64,000 bases of DNA from Acorus gramineus (GCA_030737835.1 CM060847.1:496001-560000); one strand, 5' to 3'. Counted from the stretch's first letter, positions 1 through 12,578 are shown. The notes: a model not told the origin generated them from the letters alone. Program-made: numbers and translations.

Positions 1-232
1 ACTTTTTATCCCTTAAAATTGGGAAAAACCATCCTTCCAAACTAGTCCTTGCAGTCTAACTAGTGTTATTTTGAATTTAATTGTTCTACATAAAACTTGA
101 CATGGCCAAGCCTCAGCCTCCGAAGTTAGGCCTTATTATTCATCATGAAAATATATGATTGCAAGTTTTTGTTCCAGCTAATTTTACTTGTGCCTTTTCT
201 TCTGTTATTTGTTTTTTGGTTGGTTGATGCAG

Positions 233-3200
233 GTGATTGTCAAGTGTTAAGTGACTCAGAAGCACCAAGGAAAGTCGTTGATATCGCAGGCCTTCTTGGC
301 CGGTCAACCGGTTTGTTCAATATCATAAATACCTGTTTCTCAGTAACTTTGTATCTTAATTAACACACCATCAGACAATTGGAGCTGTCATCCTTGTTTA
401 CACACAATTGCGAAGATGACTGCGATGCTAGTCCATCAATGTTTAGTTTTACACTCGTATAGTCCATAATGATCAGATTCTGATTGTTTACCACTCCCTT
501 ACTGAAGCGTATTGCTCTTTTCTTTAAAGGTTTGGTGGTTGTTGATTGTTCTGCCAGTCCCGAGACTGTGGAAGTGCTAAAGGATGTTATTGACCATGGT
601 TGTTGCATTGTGCTTGCCAATAAGAAGCCACTTACTACTGAAATGGTAATTTTTTTTTTCTTGCTTCTATCTAAGAATGATCAGTGAAAAAAAAAATTCA
701 AATTTCAGATACATCTCTGTCCCTTCCCTTGTGTGTGTCTACGTATCAGTGCGCATGCTATAGATCATGTGTTAACAAATATCCTACTTTTTCTTCTTGC
801 AGAAAGATTATGAAAAACTACTTTCAAATATCCGTCGCATTCGATATGAATCAACGGTATGTTTCATTACCCAGATATCAGAAAGATTTATGATGCCTTG
901 ATATAATGCTATTGGTAGTATTGGGCGTTGTTACATTTGTCTTGGTTAAGAACAGTATCTGGGACTGAAAGGATATGAACTTTCACTATTTCTGAATTTT
1001 CTATACTTCTAGAGTATTTTTATTGATCATGATTGCAATCCACACAGGTCATTTTTTTTTTCCTCTTTTTTTTTCCTCAAAATTTTTCTAGTTAAATCTT
1101 CTCCTACCAACGGGGGGAAATACTCGAACCGAGGACCCCTCTGTGAAGAGGGGGCACCTCTACCATCCTACGAAGAGGTGGTCGGTATTGCTATCCACAT
1201 AGTTGTTACACTGGCTTCATGTGTTGAACTATGTATATATTCTTTTGCTTGCATTTTAGCCAACCTCACTCTGCTGGGAAACAGGTTATATTGATGATAT
1301 TGTTCAGGTTTGACTTTGTCATTTTTGCAAAATCTGTATTGACAAAATGCTCTTTCATCTTTATACTGATATAAAAAATTTCTCTAGTGCATGATCATCT
1401 AAATTGAGAAACAGTATAATGCATTCACCTTACTTTGTTATTTGTCTTGTTAGGTTGGAGCAGGCCTTCCAGTGATATCTTCTATAAACCGTGTGCTTAC
1501 ATCTGGTGACCCAATTTCTCGTATAGTTGGGAGTTTAAGTGGTACCTATTTTTGTTGATAATTCCCTAATTTAGTTCGATCGGTATATAAATTTATATAA
1601 TGTTGCCATTTTGTTTAAATCATCTTGGCATTGATGTCTCATGGCCGCTTACACTAACTTTTGTTAGGTACATTGGGATATGTGATGAGCGAGGTGGAGG
1701 ATGGGAAGCCATTTAGCCAAGTTGTTCGTGCAGCTAAATGCCTTGGGTATACTGAACCAGGTTGGCTTTGACATTGCTTGCAATTCTTACTTAATCCAAG
1801 CTTGTTGTTTATATTGCACTTAAGTTTCCATGTTAGAAACAAAACTTTCTCTTGCACATTAACTCTATAATATCTGAGGATTTGGAGCTCTTGTTGCCCA
1901 ACGCAGATACATATGTAATTCTTTGGGCACATGTTTTTACATTCATTTGAAGAAGCATACCGCTTTTTATGAAGAGGCGGATATTCACCAAATGGTAGGC
2001 AAAGTTTGTATGCATACTGGGTTCTTGTGCATATATGAATTATATAGCATTTCTCTTGGTCACAGCAGCTCTAGAACAATGACATGAGAATTTATAGATC
2101 TTGAATTATTCTTTTAAATCATTGAGTTCCATCGATGTTTCTTTTGGCCCTCAATACTTCTGCTAGATAAGTTGTGTTTGCATTTTATTACTGAAGCTAT
2201 TTCTGAATGCCCATTTATATGTAGGCAATCAAAGGAAATTATTGTTATTCTACTTCACTAAATTAACATTTTTCATCCTATTAATCAGTACCATTTTCAA
2301 ATTCTATTGTTTTTAGTCAGTATAAAATATATTATGATTTTTCTCTGTTGGTCCAAACCATATCAGCAGCATGTTCCAATCTTGGCATAATGATACCGTT
2401 GGTCCAAAAACTCTAGCATGACTTTTATACTAGTTGAAATGTTCAACTGTGCAAAGATATTTTCTATACAAAGTGAGCATTCAATGATATTTTTATTTTT
2501 TAACTTTTTTTGTCCATTTTTTCATTGGAGATCGTTTAATTTTCTTGCTATTGTCTTCGTATGCCCACAGATCCTCGTGATGACCTCAGTGGGATGGATG
2601 TTGCAAGAAAGGTTCAAAGACTGATATTCTATCTGTAGACAGAACTAGCTTAAGTTGATTGTTCTTGTACTCTTTATAGTAGTAGTATGCTATGAAACCA
2701 CAAGAAAACTCTGCTTCTTATGAGCAGTACAACAGCTTTTAACAATGATAATTTGTCTGCAGGCTTTGATACTCGCTCGACTCCTTGGTTCACAATTAGA
2801 CTTGAGTGATATCAAGGTTATATTACCCTTGCTCTTGAACACCCTCCCAAATAAAATAAAATAAAATAACAAAAAAACAAACATATTGGATATCTATTTT
2901 ATAAGCAATCCTCTTTTTTTTAGGTGGAAAGTTTATACCCTGATGAAATGGGATCCACTGCAATGTCAACAGAAGACTTTCTGCAGGACGGGCTAGCATC
3001 CCTTGATGTAGGTATGGCAGAGAGAATCAAAGTGGCAGCCTCAAATGGCTGTGTTCTTCGCTATGTGTGTGTGGTGGAGGGGCCAAGGTATTGTTTGAGT
3101 AGATATCATTTGCTACTTTAGCGATGCTGTTAATCATTCATTCATCTTACACAGTTCATCTCTACTCTTACATGAAAATGGGAAGTAGCTTTCCAATTGA

Positions 3201-4988
3201 ACTCTAGACTTCTGGTTTTCACATATTAGCAATTCCATGCTTATCTTTCTCCATATGATCAATCTTGACCTTCCTGGTAGAACATCTGCCAAGGACCTCC
3301 ATCCTTCGACCAAGTGCTTGTAGAGTTGACATAAATAACGATCCAGTTCTTATGGTCCTTTCATTAGATTATTGTAATTATAAAACTTTTGATTCTCAGT
3401 TATTTTTGGTTTACCTTACCTAATGGGGTGTTATTCCTACATCTAAAGATATTGTTGCTTATTTCTCTTTGCTTTCTTTCCGATTTCTATTGTCAAGAAC
3501 TGGTCATCTATTTTCATTGGTCATTTGACAACATGAAAAAACCAAAAGCTCTGTCCTCCCTCCCTATCTATTCAAGGGATGGAAGGGCAGGGGTCTTTGG
3601 TTTGATTTGGTGTCGCTTCCAGTCAAGAATTGGGGCATCACAATCAATAGCCAAAATGTTTTTTCTCATGCATGGTTCGATATTCTGGTGTCCTAGGCGT
3701 AGAGGAACCACACCAACCCATCCCGAACTTGGTGGTTAAACTCTACTGCGGTGACGATACTGTAGGGGAGGTCCTGCGGAAAAATAGCTCGACGCCAGGA
3801 TGATAAAAAGCTTAACACCTCTTATTCTTATTACTTTTTCAATATGAAAAATCAAAAAATGAAAAATGCAAAGGTCGTCTTATTCAAAACCCCAATTATG
3901 ACATCTCTTCTCTACCACTTCTTCACACCTCGGAACGCACTGTTCTTATAGAGAGAAACGCGCTTTCATTTCACATCTTCTTAACCCGAAATAAATGGCT
4001 GAGGAGAGGAAAGGTTCCTTTTTGAGGGTACTCCGGGGAACAGATCCAGTGGAGACGGGGTGGGGCCTGTAGCTCAGAGGATTAGAGCACGTGGCTACGA
4101 ACCACGGTGTCGGGGGTTCGAATCCCTCCTCGCCCACAACCGGTCCAAAAGGGAAGGACCTTTCCTTTACCTCTGGGGGTATGAAAATCATGATCGGGAT
4201 AGCGAACGCAAAGCTATGGAACTTGGGTATTACATGTCTCATGAATTCATTCTTCATTTCTATTTTTATTCTGCTGGATGTACTTTCTCATATGGTTTCT
4301 AAAATGTTGTTCTTTTGTAAAGTAGCGACTAATTTTTTTCCCATTTGGCAGGTGCCAGGTTGGGCTACAGGAACTTCCCAAAGATTCTCCCTTGGGGAGA
4401 TTAAGAGGAAGTGACAATGTGGTATGCTACACTGTCTCTCTGTCCTTTTTTTTAAAAAATATTTTGAAATCTTTAAATCCATATTAACATTCTTCAAAGA
4501 AATAAGGCCCTTGTGGGAAATTTTTTTGCGTGCAGTACTGTTATTGCTTGAATATATTGATAGGAATAATTCCCTAGATTCATGCTTTTATATACTGAAG
4601 ACCCTTTGTTCCTATCATTCATGGGAATAACCAAGGCACTTTAAAGATCATCTCCTATATTCAACCTATTTAAGAGGGGTTCTGCATGTCCTGCATGAGT
4701 TCCATCACCGGTGGGGCAGTTTATTTGCATCCATAGAACAGATGTCACGTTTCGTTCTAGCTTTCCTCCTATGAAACATTGATACATTTCATCAGATGCC
4801 TACTATGGCAATGTGGTTTTGGAATTTTTTTTTATGCTGAAGTTCATATGTGGTATTTGTAGGTTGAAATATACAGCAGGTGCTACAAAGACTCTCCCTT
4901 GGTGATTCAAGGAGCTGGAGCAGGCAATGACACCACGGCGGCGGGCGTCTTGGCCGATATGGTAGACATCCAGGATTTATTCAAGTGA
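233..4988 (+). CDS. Homoserine dehydrogenase, 3' part (5' end outside window)
   Basis: Reduces aspartate semialdehyde to homoserine, the branch to threonine, methionine and isoleucine, in the plastid. Exons read from GT-AG sites and frame: 233-310, 530-645, 803-856, 1454-1541, 1668-1760, 2571-2611, 2763-2816, 2924-3087, 4352-4421 and 4863-4988, giving 293 residues to TGA. Diagnostic stretches are [11 protein letters not shown], the NKKPL motif, [38 protein letters not shown], the [18 protein letters not shown] substrate-site region, and the C-terminal [17 protein letters not shown]. It reads as the monofunctional type (no aspartate kinase part seen), but the N-terminal NAD(P)-binding fold lies upstream of the window, so a bifunctional enzyme is not formally excluded. 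Two introns carry insertions: a SINE near 1.1 kb and plastid DNA near 3.5-4.2 kb. Family assignment is strong; exon edges were not verified. Confidence 0.93.
1032..1202 (-). mobile_element. tRNA-derived SINE in HSDH intron, with 16-bp target duplication
   Basis: On the minus strand, an A-box-like TGGTAGAGGT is followed by a B-box-like GGTTCGAGTAT (about 1111-1186), then an A-rich tail (T-rich on + at about 1048-1080). Flanks 1032-1047 (attgcaatccacacag) and 1187-1202 (attgctatccacatag) match at 14 of 16 bases, as expected for a target-site duplication. The body is about 139 bp. It lies in an intron of homoserine dehydrogenase, antisense to it. A diverged relative is at about 62890-63010. Confidence 0.68.
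3681..3801 (+). rRNA. rrn5: Plastid-type 5S rRNA copy within the NUPT
   Basis: The 121-base stretch starts TATTCTGGTGTCCTAGGCGT and ends near GACGCCAGGAT, recalled as chloroplast 5S rRNA with perhaps one substitution (CCAACCCATCCC where CCAATCCATCCC is usual). It sits in a nuclear intron, on the host-gene strand, and is not expected to work as a plastid rRNA gene. Confidence 0.9.
4063..4136 (+). tRNA. trnR-ACG: Plastid-type tRNA-Arg(ACG) copy within the NUPT
   Basis: A 74-base tRNA-like sequence: GGGCCTG 5' end, TAGCTCAG D-arm start, anticodon loop CTACGAA with ACG anticodon, T-arm GGGGGTTCGAATCCC and discriminator A after CGCCC. It lies at the plastid-typical position downstream of the 5S copy. 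Internal A- and B-box-like sequences are intact, so RNA polymerase III transcription from the intron is conceivable but not shown. Confidence 0.88.
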
Positions 4989-5987
4989 CTCATGTATATT
5001 TGGATTTATGTTTTGAGAAGAAAAGATTTTGGTTGTGTGGGTGGTAGTCCACCAGTAGTATTTTGGGCTATCATTTTGACTCATCCAATGAACAACAAAT
5101 GTTGGAATTGATCTCATATGAACCCCGGGCTGTCTCCGGCCAATGATAACTGCTCGTACATGGTGGCCGACGTGAGGACCAGTGGTTTTCCGGGGTTGGC
5201 AAAGAGCGGTGAGTGGTATTGCGTGGCTTATATTTGTTGTTTGTGTTTTTGATTTGGAAGGCTTTGGATTTGGACTTTGTAGTATAACAAATGGTACTAT
5301 GATATAAAAATCATGAAGAGTTATTTTTTCTTTCTGAAGTTCTTTATAACCGGGATGGCAGTGAGAAGGGGTAAATGAGAAACCCCTCTTGAAAAGTTTG
5401 GGCTAACATGTGTCCAATGGCAAGGTTTACCTCGTCTTAAAAAAAAAAATTGTTCACAAGACAACAACCCTCAAGAGAAGTATGGAACATGATAAAATGT
5501 CTTATCATTACACGTGTAAGATATTATATAACTTTTAATTATTCTGTTTTAATATGAATCATAATTGATTCAAACGTGTCATGAACACAAAAATTCAAAA
5601 ATCTAACCAAAACATGCTTTATTAAAAACCACTTTTATACTGAATCTTTTTTTTTTTGAAATTTGTTATCAAGCGCCGCTTTTTTTTAAAAGTAATGTAG
5701 AAATTATAATTCACGTATAAATAACATTGAAATATAATTTTTTTTTTCTTTTCAAAATAAATAAATCAACTAAAACACACACGTGTGTAGCTTGCCACTG
5801 GACCCTCCACACGGGCGAACACTAGGTGAAGCCAGTCCTGATTTTAGAGTGTGTAGAAAAAGAAAACCCTTTCAAAACCCTCATTTTTTTTCATTTCCGC
5901 CTCCACTCCTTCCCCCTCTCTCCGTCCGTATCACCATCCACCGAAGAGAGGATCGGATCCTCTTCTCCCCAGATCCCCTCCAATCCG
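4989..5987. other. HSDH 3' flank and TOM40 promoter/5' UTR
   Basis: No gene is seen. The left half is the presumed HSDH 3' UTR and flank and the right half is the TOM40 upstream region. It holds an ACACACGTGTGT palindrome (about 5776-5787, G-box-like core ACGTG) and two AAACCCT telobox motifs (5864-5870 and 5875-5881). Teloboxes are common upstream of plant ribosomal and mitochondrial-biogenesis genes, which fits TOM40. Confidence 0.6.
5864..5881 (+). promoter_or_regulatory. Paired telobox (AAACCCT) upstream of TOM40
   Basis: Two AAACCCT heptamers 4 bp apart lie about 110 bp before the TOM40 ATG. The family is known to drive growth-related expression of translation and organelle-biogenesis genes; activity here is inferred. 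Confidence 0.5.
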
Positions 5988-8900
5988 ATGGGATCTTCCG
6001 TCAAACATGCCTCCGCCGCCCCTCCCTCCTCTCCCCTTTCGTCTCCTCTGGCAGCGGCGCCCGTCGGACTCGCCACTCTCCTCCCCCCGAATCTCCCGGC
6101 GGAGGCCGCAAAGAAGAAGGTCGACTACATGAATCTCCCGTGCCCGGTCAGTTACGAGGAGATCCAAAGGGAGGCCCTCAGTGAGTTTTTCGATCGGTCC
6201 CTATCGCCTTTGATTAGGTTAAAAAATCCTTCTTTGACATGTTTTTTTATATATATATTTTATGAAAAATTTACAGTGTCGTTAAAGCCGGAGTTTTTCG
6301 AAGGAATGCGATTTGATTTCACGAAGAGTCTAAACCAAAAATTTTCAATGAGCCACAGGTATGAAGACAGTGTTTTTACGTTAACATTTCCATGAATTGT
6401 GATCTAACTATTGATTTGCAGCATGTTTATGGGATCAATGGAGGTCCCGTCACAGTCCAGTGACACGATCAAGGTCCCCACAGCACACTATGAGTTTGGA
6501 GCAAACTTTATCGATCCGAAGGTGTGAAGATGTGTTCATGTTCATTAGCTTCTTTAAGGGTCTTTAACGGTTATCTGTTCTATGGGTGATATGTGATTAC
6601 AATGATGTGTTTTTATTCAGTTGATAACTGTATCGATAAGAAGGTGTGAAGATGTGTTCATGTTCATTAGCTTCTTTAAGGGTTTTTAATGGATATCTGT
6701 TCTATGGGTGATGTGTGATTCCAATGATCTGTTTTTATCCAGTTGATGCTGGTTGGGAGAGTACTGACAGATGGTAGGCTTAATGCACGAGTTAAGTGTG
6801 ATTTGACTGACAACCTTAGCATGAAGATCAATGCCCAGGTATCTTGGCCGTGAAGATTTTCATTCATGTCTTGTATTTATGATACAAACTCATTCATTGA
6901 TTGATCAATGATTTCGTGTTTCAGCTTACTAATGAGCCGCACTACTCTCAGGGAATGTTCAATTTTGATTACAAGGTCAGTTCTCTCTTTATGTCATTGT
7001 GTGCTTGGTTATGCTTTAGATTGTCAAAATTATTACTATCACATATCTCTGTGTAATTCTAGATGCATGATAAACACCATTTACTTGCTGCCTGGTGTTC
7101 TTTGATGTTATATCATTCAGTGAAATGTAATTTATCAACATAGTATTTTATCTTTGGCGGCCTACTGGTGTCATTGAGAAACCAAACATGCAATCTCCAG
7201 TTTGAGGATGTCTGTTTTGTTGTAACTTCTCATTTTTTTCAGAATAAGAAAAATAATGCTTCCTTGAGAAAACTTATCATGATCTCCAGAGAACAAGCAT
7301 GATACAATATCCTTTAAATTATTACTTGTAGGAGATATTAATTTCCTTCTAGAATTGAGGTTTTGCAATATTCTTAAATTGAATTACTTGTCGTACAGGG
7401 TAAGGACTACAGGACACAGTTCCAGTTTGGAAATAATGCATTTTATGGTGCCAATTATATACAGGTAATTTGTTTGATCCATCTATAATCCATGATTTGT
7501 GTATCTGCATTTTTTGTTATCCAAGAGCTTTGAGCTGCTTGCATGTGAATTTGTGCTACAACCTTCTGAGCCACAGTTGATGTCTGCCTTCCATGTTTAG
7601 TTGTACATACCTTCCATGTTGTTAAATACATCGTTCCACTCATCGTGCAGGGTGGTGTAACACATATTTTGGACAGTTTTTCCTTCTCCTATGTGATTAG
7701 TCTTTACATTCTGCTTATGTGATGACTGATGCGTACTCCTTTTGTTCCATGCTCACAATTACAGTTGTCTGATGTCTGTTAGTGTTTTTGAAAGCAATAC
7801 ACTTCTTTTATAACTTTTCTCAGGTTGCATATGTTTTTTCTGTCCCATTTTCGTGGTCGTAATTCTCTATCCTGCATATTTATTGTTGTAAAGACATTCT
7901 CTTGTTTTGATTCTACATTACTTTTCACGTTCTTTGAATGGTCGTGCACTTTTAATTGATTGGCGATGTTTGTCAGGATGAATTGTAACACAGCCATGGG
8001 TGTGACACCATTTGGCTCTTATGCATGGTGTCTGAGCTTTGTTGTAATGTTTGGCAATTTTTTGTATGTTTTTACTTGGGATAATTATATAATAAACAAA
8101 TCATATAGGACTCCTGACATTACAAATTGACTCCTTCCCTGTGCAAATCTGCAGGAAACCCTACACAAATGCTTGATACGGGATTTTTTTAAAGACATCT
8201 GTAGCATCTTTGTTACATAATTTTGGTTGTGTGTTTATAAGGTTCTACATTCTCTTGTCCTGGAAAATATTATTTGTAGGCTAAAACATGCAAGAGTTAA
8301 TGAATTGTTGCCAAATTGTGTTGTGTTCATTAATGATCTAACAATCTGAAACAAAACAATTTTGCTGTTGAATCATCAGCTTATGTACTTAAAATAATTT
8401 GTTCTATATTATTTGAAGACATGGTTGTACCCTAGACCTGCAAATAGTTTACAAACACTAGAGAGACACAGTCTATATAGTGTCAAGAACTTCTTGATTA
8501 TTTCCTGGTTCAAGAATCTTCAAGAGTTTCCAATGAATGTATTTTTTGGTTGAATATCTGATTGAATAGGACACCACAGTCTTGAAGAATCCGTCTCTTT
8601 TTTTGTGTGTGCGTCTGCATAATTTTGATGGGTAAGCTGGCTTAGAACTGAGGATTTTTGGAATACATTTGCTTGTTACTTCATTTGGTTTGTTTTATAA
8701 ATACTTTAACCACTAGGATGTAGAACGGCTTGGGCACTAGGATACATGAAAATTATTTTCATTATACTGATTATATCTAAGAATGTAGATGTCTTGTCCT
8801 GGTAAATGGCATATACCTTGTGATCTTTGAGAGATTCCATGTCATTCCTGTTGCGTATTCCCTACTTCTGTTGTCCTACTATTGATGTTTAACTCTGTTA

Positions 8901-11633
8901 AATGGAAAATGTATGGTAACGTTTTCTCTTCTAAACTTTTTACTTTGCAGAGCGTTACCCCAAATTTATCCTTGGGCAGTGAATTGTTCTGGCTCGGCCA
9001 TCAGCGGAAGTCTGGCATTGGTTTCGCTACACGATACAACACAGATAAGATGGTATTTAAATTTTCATCATGTCCAACCTTACGAGTTGTGATTCCTTTT
9101 TTTTGAGTTTTAAAACAAATCCTAATTATCTTTAAAAAAGGACTATGATTGTGGATGACAAAATATGAGGTGGTCTTCAAGCACCCCATACTTTGTAAAT
9201 ATTTGGGAGAGCACAATCCATTTCATCAAGGACTGGGTACTTTATTGCGTGAGAGCTCACTCTGTGAGTCTGGAAAATGGCAGATTGCTAATTCTGAAGT
9301 AATCCTGATTCTGGTTGTGTTTGCTTCTGGTTTGGGTTATTTTTGTTAGTTGATTTGTTTATTTTGGTGCCGGTTGTTTTCCTCTTAGTTATTAAGTGTC
9401 CTTTTTATTCTGATGGGCAATTAGATAGTAGAAGGTTCATCTACTATTTTGACCCCTCTTTTCATACGTTATCTTGAACTGTATCCTAAATTATTAATAA
9501 TTAAATTCTGGTGGTAGGGTTGTTACTACCTTCTCTAGAATAAGGACTGAATCTTGAGGTATACCTTTATATTGTCATGCAAAGTGTGTTATCAAGAAGC
9601 AATTGCAGTTGACTCAGAATCTCAGCATATTGATTTTGGGATAAGGTTTCACTGTTGATTAATATGTTGAGCTGTATGTTGCATATCTTGTTGGCTAGAA
9701 TCATGCTGATTAATATCAATACTTTGGATTTGTTTCACATTTAGTTCCTTTTAATAATTGAAAATTGAGTTCTCCTTGAGATGCATTCATCCAGAAGAGA
9801 GTGTAAATCTGTGAAGTTTTTAAATATCTAGATGATTCAAACTTTATGATATGGATATTAAGAAACTGATAATTGCAACTTTCTATACACTTTTCAGTTT
9901 AATCAGAGAATATGCTGGGTGCATTATCAATACTTTGGTGTTTGGTTAACGCCAAAGTTCTGACATTTTTTTGCTCCTGCAGGTTGCAACAGGGCAAGTT
10001 GCTAGCACTGGAATAGTGGCTCTGAGCTATGTGCAGAAGGTATCCGAGAAGGTAATAAGTTATACAATTCCAAAAAATAGTCAATTCTACCTGCTTGCTC
10101 TTTGCCTAGTCGCGTGTTGTTGACGTCCAGCATGCAGGTTTCTTTAGCATCCGATTTTATGTACAATCACATTACAAGAGATGTAACCGCAAGTTTTGGA
10201 TACGATTACTTACTTAGACAGGTACTTCTATCTTTCTGTGTCATCTTATCTCAATAGAAAATAGAAAAATATATAAATTCTGATTTAGTTCAGTATTGCA
10301 TGTAAATTAGCATGACCCCATTCAGACCTACTTTATGGTAAATTCTTGTCCGAGCTCCTCCATCGTTGCATGTATTACTGGTTGTGATATGTTCTATGTA
10401 CCTTCAAGAATTTTTCTAGAATTAGTGATTTATGTCTAATTATTGTTATTTTTTCTTTCATGTCTAATTGATTTAAATATCATTTCACAGGAACACTGGC
10501 TATCCTTTCTATTTTGAGCATTACAAATCATTGTTAGTGCAGCAAATGGCCACCCACAAGGATAGATGTTCAGAAATTTAATATTAGATTGGACATTCGA
10601 AAGCAACCACTGTTTCTTCTTCATATTTGTTACTAAAAATTATTAAGTTAATTAATTACTCGATCTCGTAGGGGTTTTGATCTTAATTACTCCTTGATTG
10701 TTAGTAAAGGGCATGGAACCAAGTATTGATCTTGAGAAGGTCCTCATTACTTTCATTTAGGGGGTTCTGATCTTTATTCCCCCTTTCTTCTCTTTGTTGT
10801 TTTTAAGCTTTTTTGCATCCTTTCCTTTTTGTACTTTCTTCTTTTTTGGGAGATCCCTCGTCTCCACTTTTGTTTGAGGGGCATCATTTTATGTCATATG
10901 AAGTTCTTATCGTTCTCTTTCTTAGAAAAACCCTGAACTTTTTTACTGCATTAACAATCACATTTCATTGTGTCCAATAAGCTGGTGTCATGTCGCTCCA
11001 ACCTATTGATATATCATGAAGAAATACCACAACAGTTTTACTGGTGGGGCATGTTCTGGTTCCTTCTCATATGATCTAATAGAATTACATTTTTGAAAAC
11101 AGGAATAAATATTTGTTTTTTCCTGTCATGCTACCATGCTCATTCCCTTGGCCATATTTTGGTCCCTTTTTAGTCACAACTGCAGATATTTACTGCATTT
11201 GTAGATCGAAGGATCTAGATTGTCCAGGCTCTGATTGCATAGAAATTTCTAAAATTTATCTTCCAAGTTCTCATATATTTATCTCTGGTTCTATGTAGTG
11301 TCGTCTAAGGGGGAAGATTGATTCAAATGGCTGCGTGGGTGCTTTTCTTGAAGAGCGATTAAATATGGGTTTTAATTTCATTCTTTCTGCGGAGGTAAGA
11401 ATGATGCCTTTTAATGATGGTTCCATGTTTTCATTACTTAAAAATAAATTTGGAAAAGCCTACTTCATGGTGGTTAAAACAAGTGAACTGATCAAAATAA
11501 ATTTTTTGCCCCTTCTGCTGCTTTCATTTACCACATTCGACCTGGAGATCCCATTCACCGCTATGTGCGTATGCAGATTGATCACTCGAAGAAAGACTAC
11601 AAATTTGGATTCGGGATGACGGTAGGAGAGTAG
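5988..11633 (+). CDS. TOM40: TOM40, outer mitochondrial membrane import channel
   Basis: Forms the beta-barrel pore of the TOM complex, through which nearly all mitochondrial precursors enter. Exons: 5988-6180, 6277-6358, 6422-6521, 6743-6838, 6925-6975, 7399-7464, 8951-9052, 9983-10051, 10138-10221, 11299-11394 and 11577-11633. All join in frame to a 331-residue protein. A variable Ser/Pro/Ala-rich N-terminus (about 1-45) precedes [19 protein letters not shown]. Barrel strands follow, including [58 protein letters not shown]-like [36 protein letters not shown] and the C-terminal [11 protein letters not shown], which resembles a beta-signal for SAM-mediated insertion. Length is typical of plant TOM40. 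The first ATG in frame after the 5' leader was chosen. Intron 3 contains a 122-bp duplication that carries a decoy mini-exon. Confidence 0.95.
6522..6765 (+). repeat. 122-bp tandem duplication in TOM40 intron 3
   Basis: GTGTGAAGATGTGTTCATG at 6522 recurs at 6644, and about 120 bp after each copy match closely. The duplicated unit spans the end of exon 3, the intron and the start of exon 4. The middle therefore keeps an AG acceptor (6619-6620), 23 exon-like bases (6621-6643) and a GT donor. Confidence 0.85.
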
Positions 11634-12578
11634 AAGATAAGCTTCCAAATCGCCTTCTCTGAAGACTGAGTGGGAGTTATTCCTTTTATTGCAGTAAGGT
11701 GAAAAGGCAAAAAAGATGGTAACAGAGACAAAGAGGTTTTCCTAAGTTTTTTTTGTAGTGTTTGAGTTTTATTTATAACATCCGGGAAAGAAGCCTTTTC
11801 AAGACCAATGGATGCCACAATTTTGGTGGGCATTGAAGAAATCAGGCCTTTTGAATTCAGGATTTATTTTTTGGTTCAGAGCAAGTGTGGCAATAAATTA
11901 TTTCAAGGCAGAGTTGCCTGATTTTAATATTTTGAAATTGCCATTCAGTGCATGTAATCTGAGAGATCATTAACCGTCAGATGAATCCTACAATTATTCC
12001 CCTTAAAAAGAAAAGAAAAAACTGGACCATGTTTATTTATTCAGGTTTAGTGAACTGTTATGAATGGTTCATTTCCATGCTTTATGTCAAGGAAAAATTT
12101 TCAAAAAATCTTTTAAACTTGGATTTAGTTCAGTAGATTTTTATTGGATTTAGGTAAAAATTAAGTTTTTGTTGATTGGGTATGTGTATGGATTAATGAT
12201 TGGAGAGATGATCTTATACTAGTGAAATAAATTGGGTGGAATAACTCAATTCTAGAGGGGTTTTGAGACACCAATACCAGTGTATTACCACTAATTCTGG
12301 TGTGGTTATATTCGCTTGTTTATTGCAAATAAATAGGTTTTTGGCCTTGTTCATCCCTACCTCACTCTATTCCCTACTTATGTCGCTATTCAAACGGGGA
12401 GCTAAAAGATTTGTTTTGGGTGTTTTCCCTTGTAACAATTGTAAAACCAAACCATCTAAACTTTTGGATTCCTTGTGACAAAAATAAAAATCAGAAAAGA
12501 TTGCCAAGTTCATCCTGGAAACAGAATCTGGAATGCTTTCAGTTCCACATAGAGAACAAACACTCTATTTCAACCCTT
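11634..12578. other. Intergenic between convergent TOM40 and SDR genes
   Basis: No gene is seen. It should hold both 3' UTRs. A MITE-like stretch lies about 12165-12400, with GGTGGAATAACTCAATTC and CCTCACTCTATTCCCTACTT arms, related to the AT-rich MITEs near 34.4 kb. Confidence 0.5.

Larger units (their letters stand above)
3500..4225 (+). mobile_element. Nuclear plastid DNA insertion (NUPT), rrn4.5-rrn5 spacer to beyond trnR-ACG
   Basis: About 0.7 kb inside the 3088-4351 intron of homoserine dehydrogenase is colinear with the plastid inverted-repeat order rrn4.5 spacer - rrn5 - spacer - trnR-ACG - downstream spacer. Plastid-like text begins near CATCTATTTTCATT (about 3503) and fades after AAAGCTATGGAACTTGGG (about 4228). 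Edges are approximate because nuclear flanks are AT-rich. The rRNA and tRNA copies look nearly unchanged, suggesting a fairly recent transfer. Intact HSDH exons on both sides argue that this is nuclear DNA and not a contaminating plastid contig. Confidence 0.9.

Noticed and set aside
1260..1308. Possible extra HSDH exon after TTTTAG at 1259
   Set aside because: Exon 803-856 joins directly and in frame to 1454, and the family sequence has no extra residues between RYEST and VGAGLP.
4060..4414. Overlapping open frames over the trnR region (for example starting [12 protein letters not shown] and [12 protein letters not shown])
   Set aside because: They are translations of the plastid tRNA and flanking spacer; such 'proteins' are a common annotation artefact.
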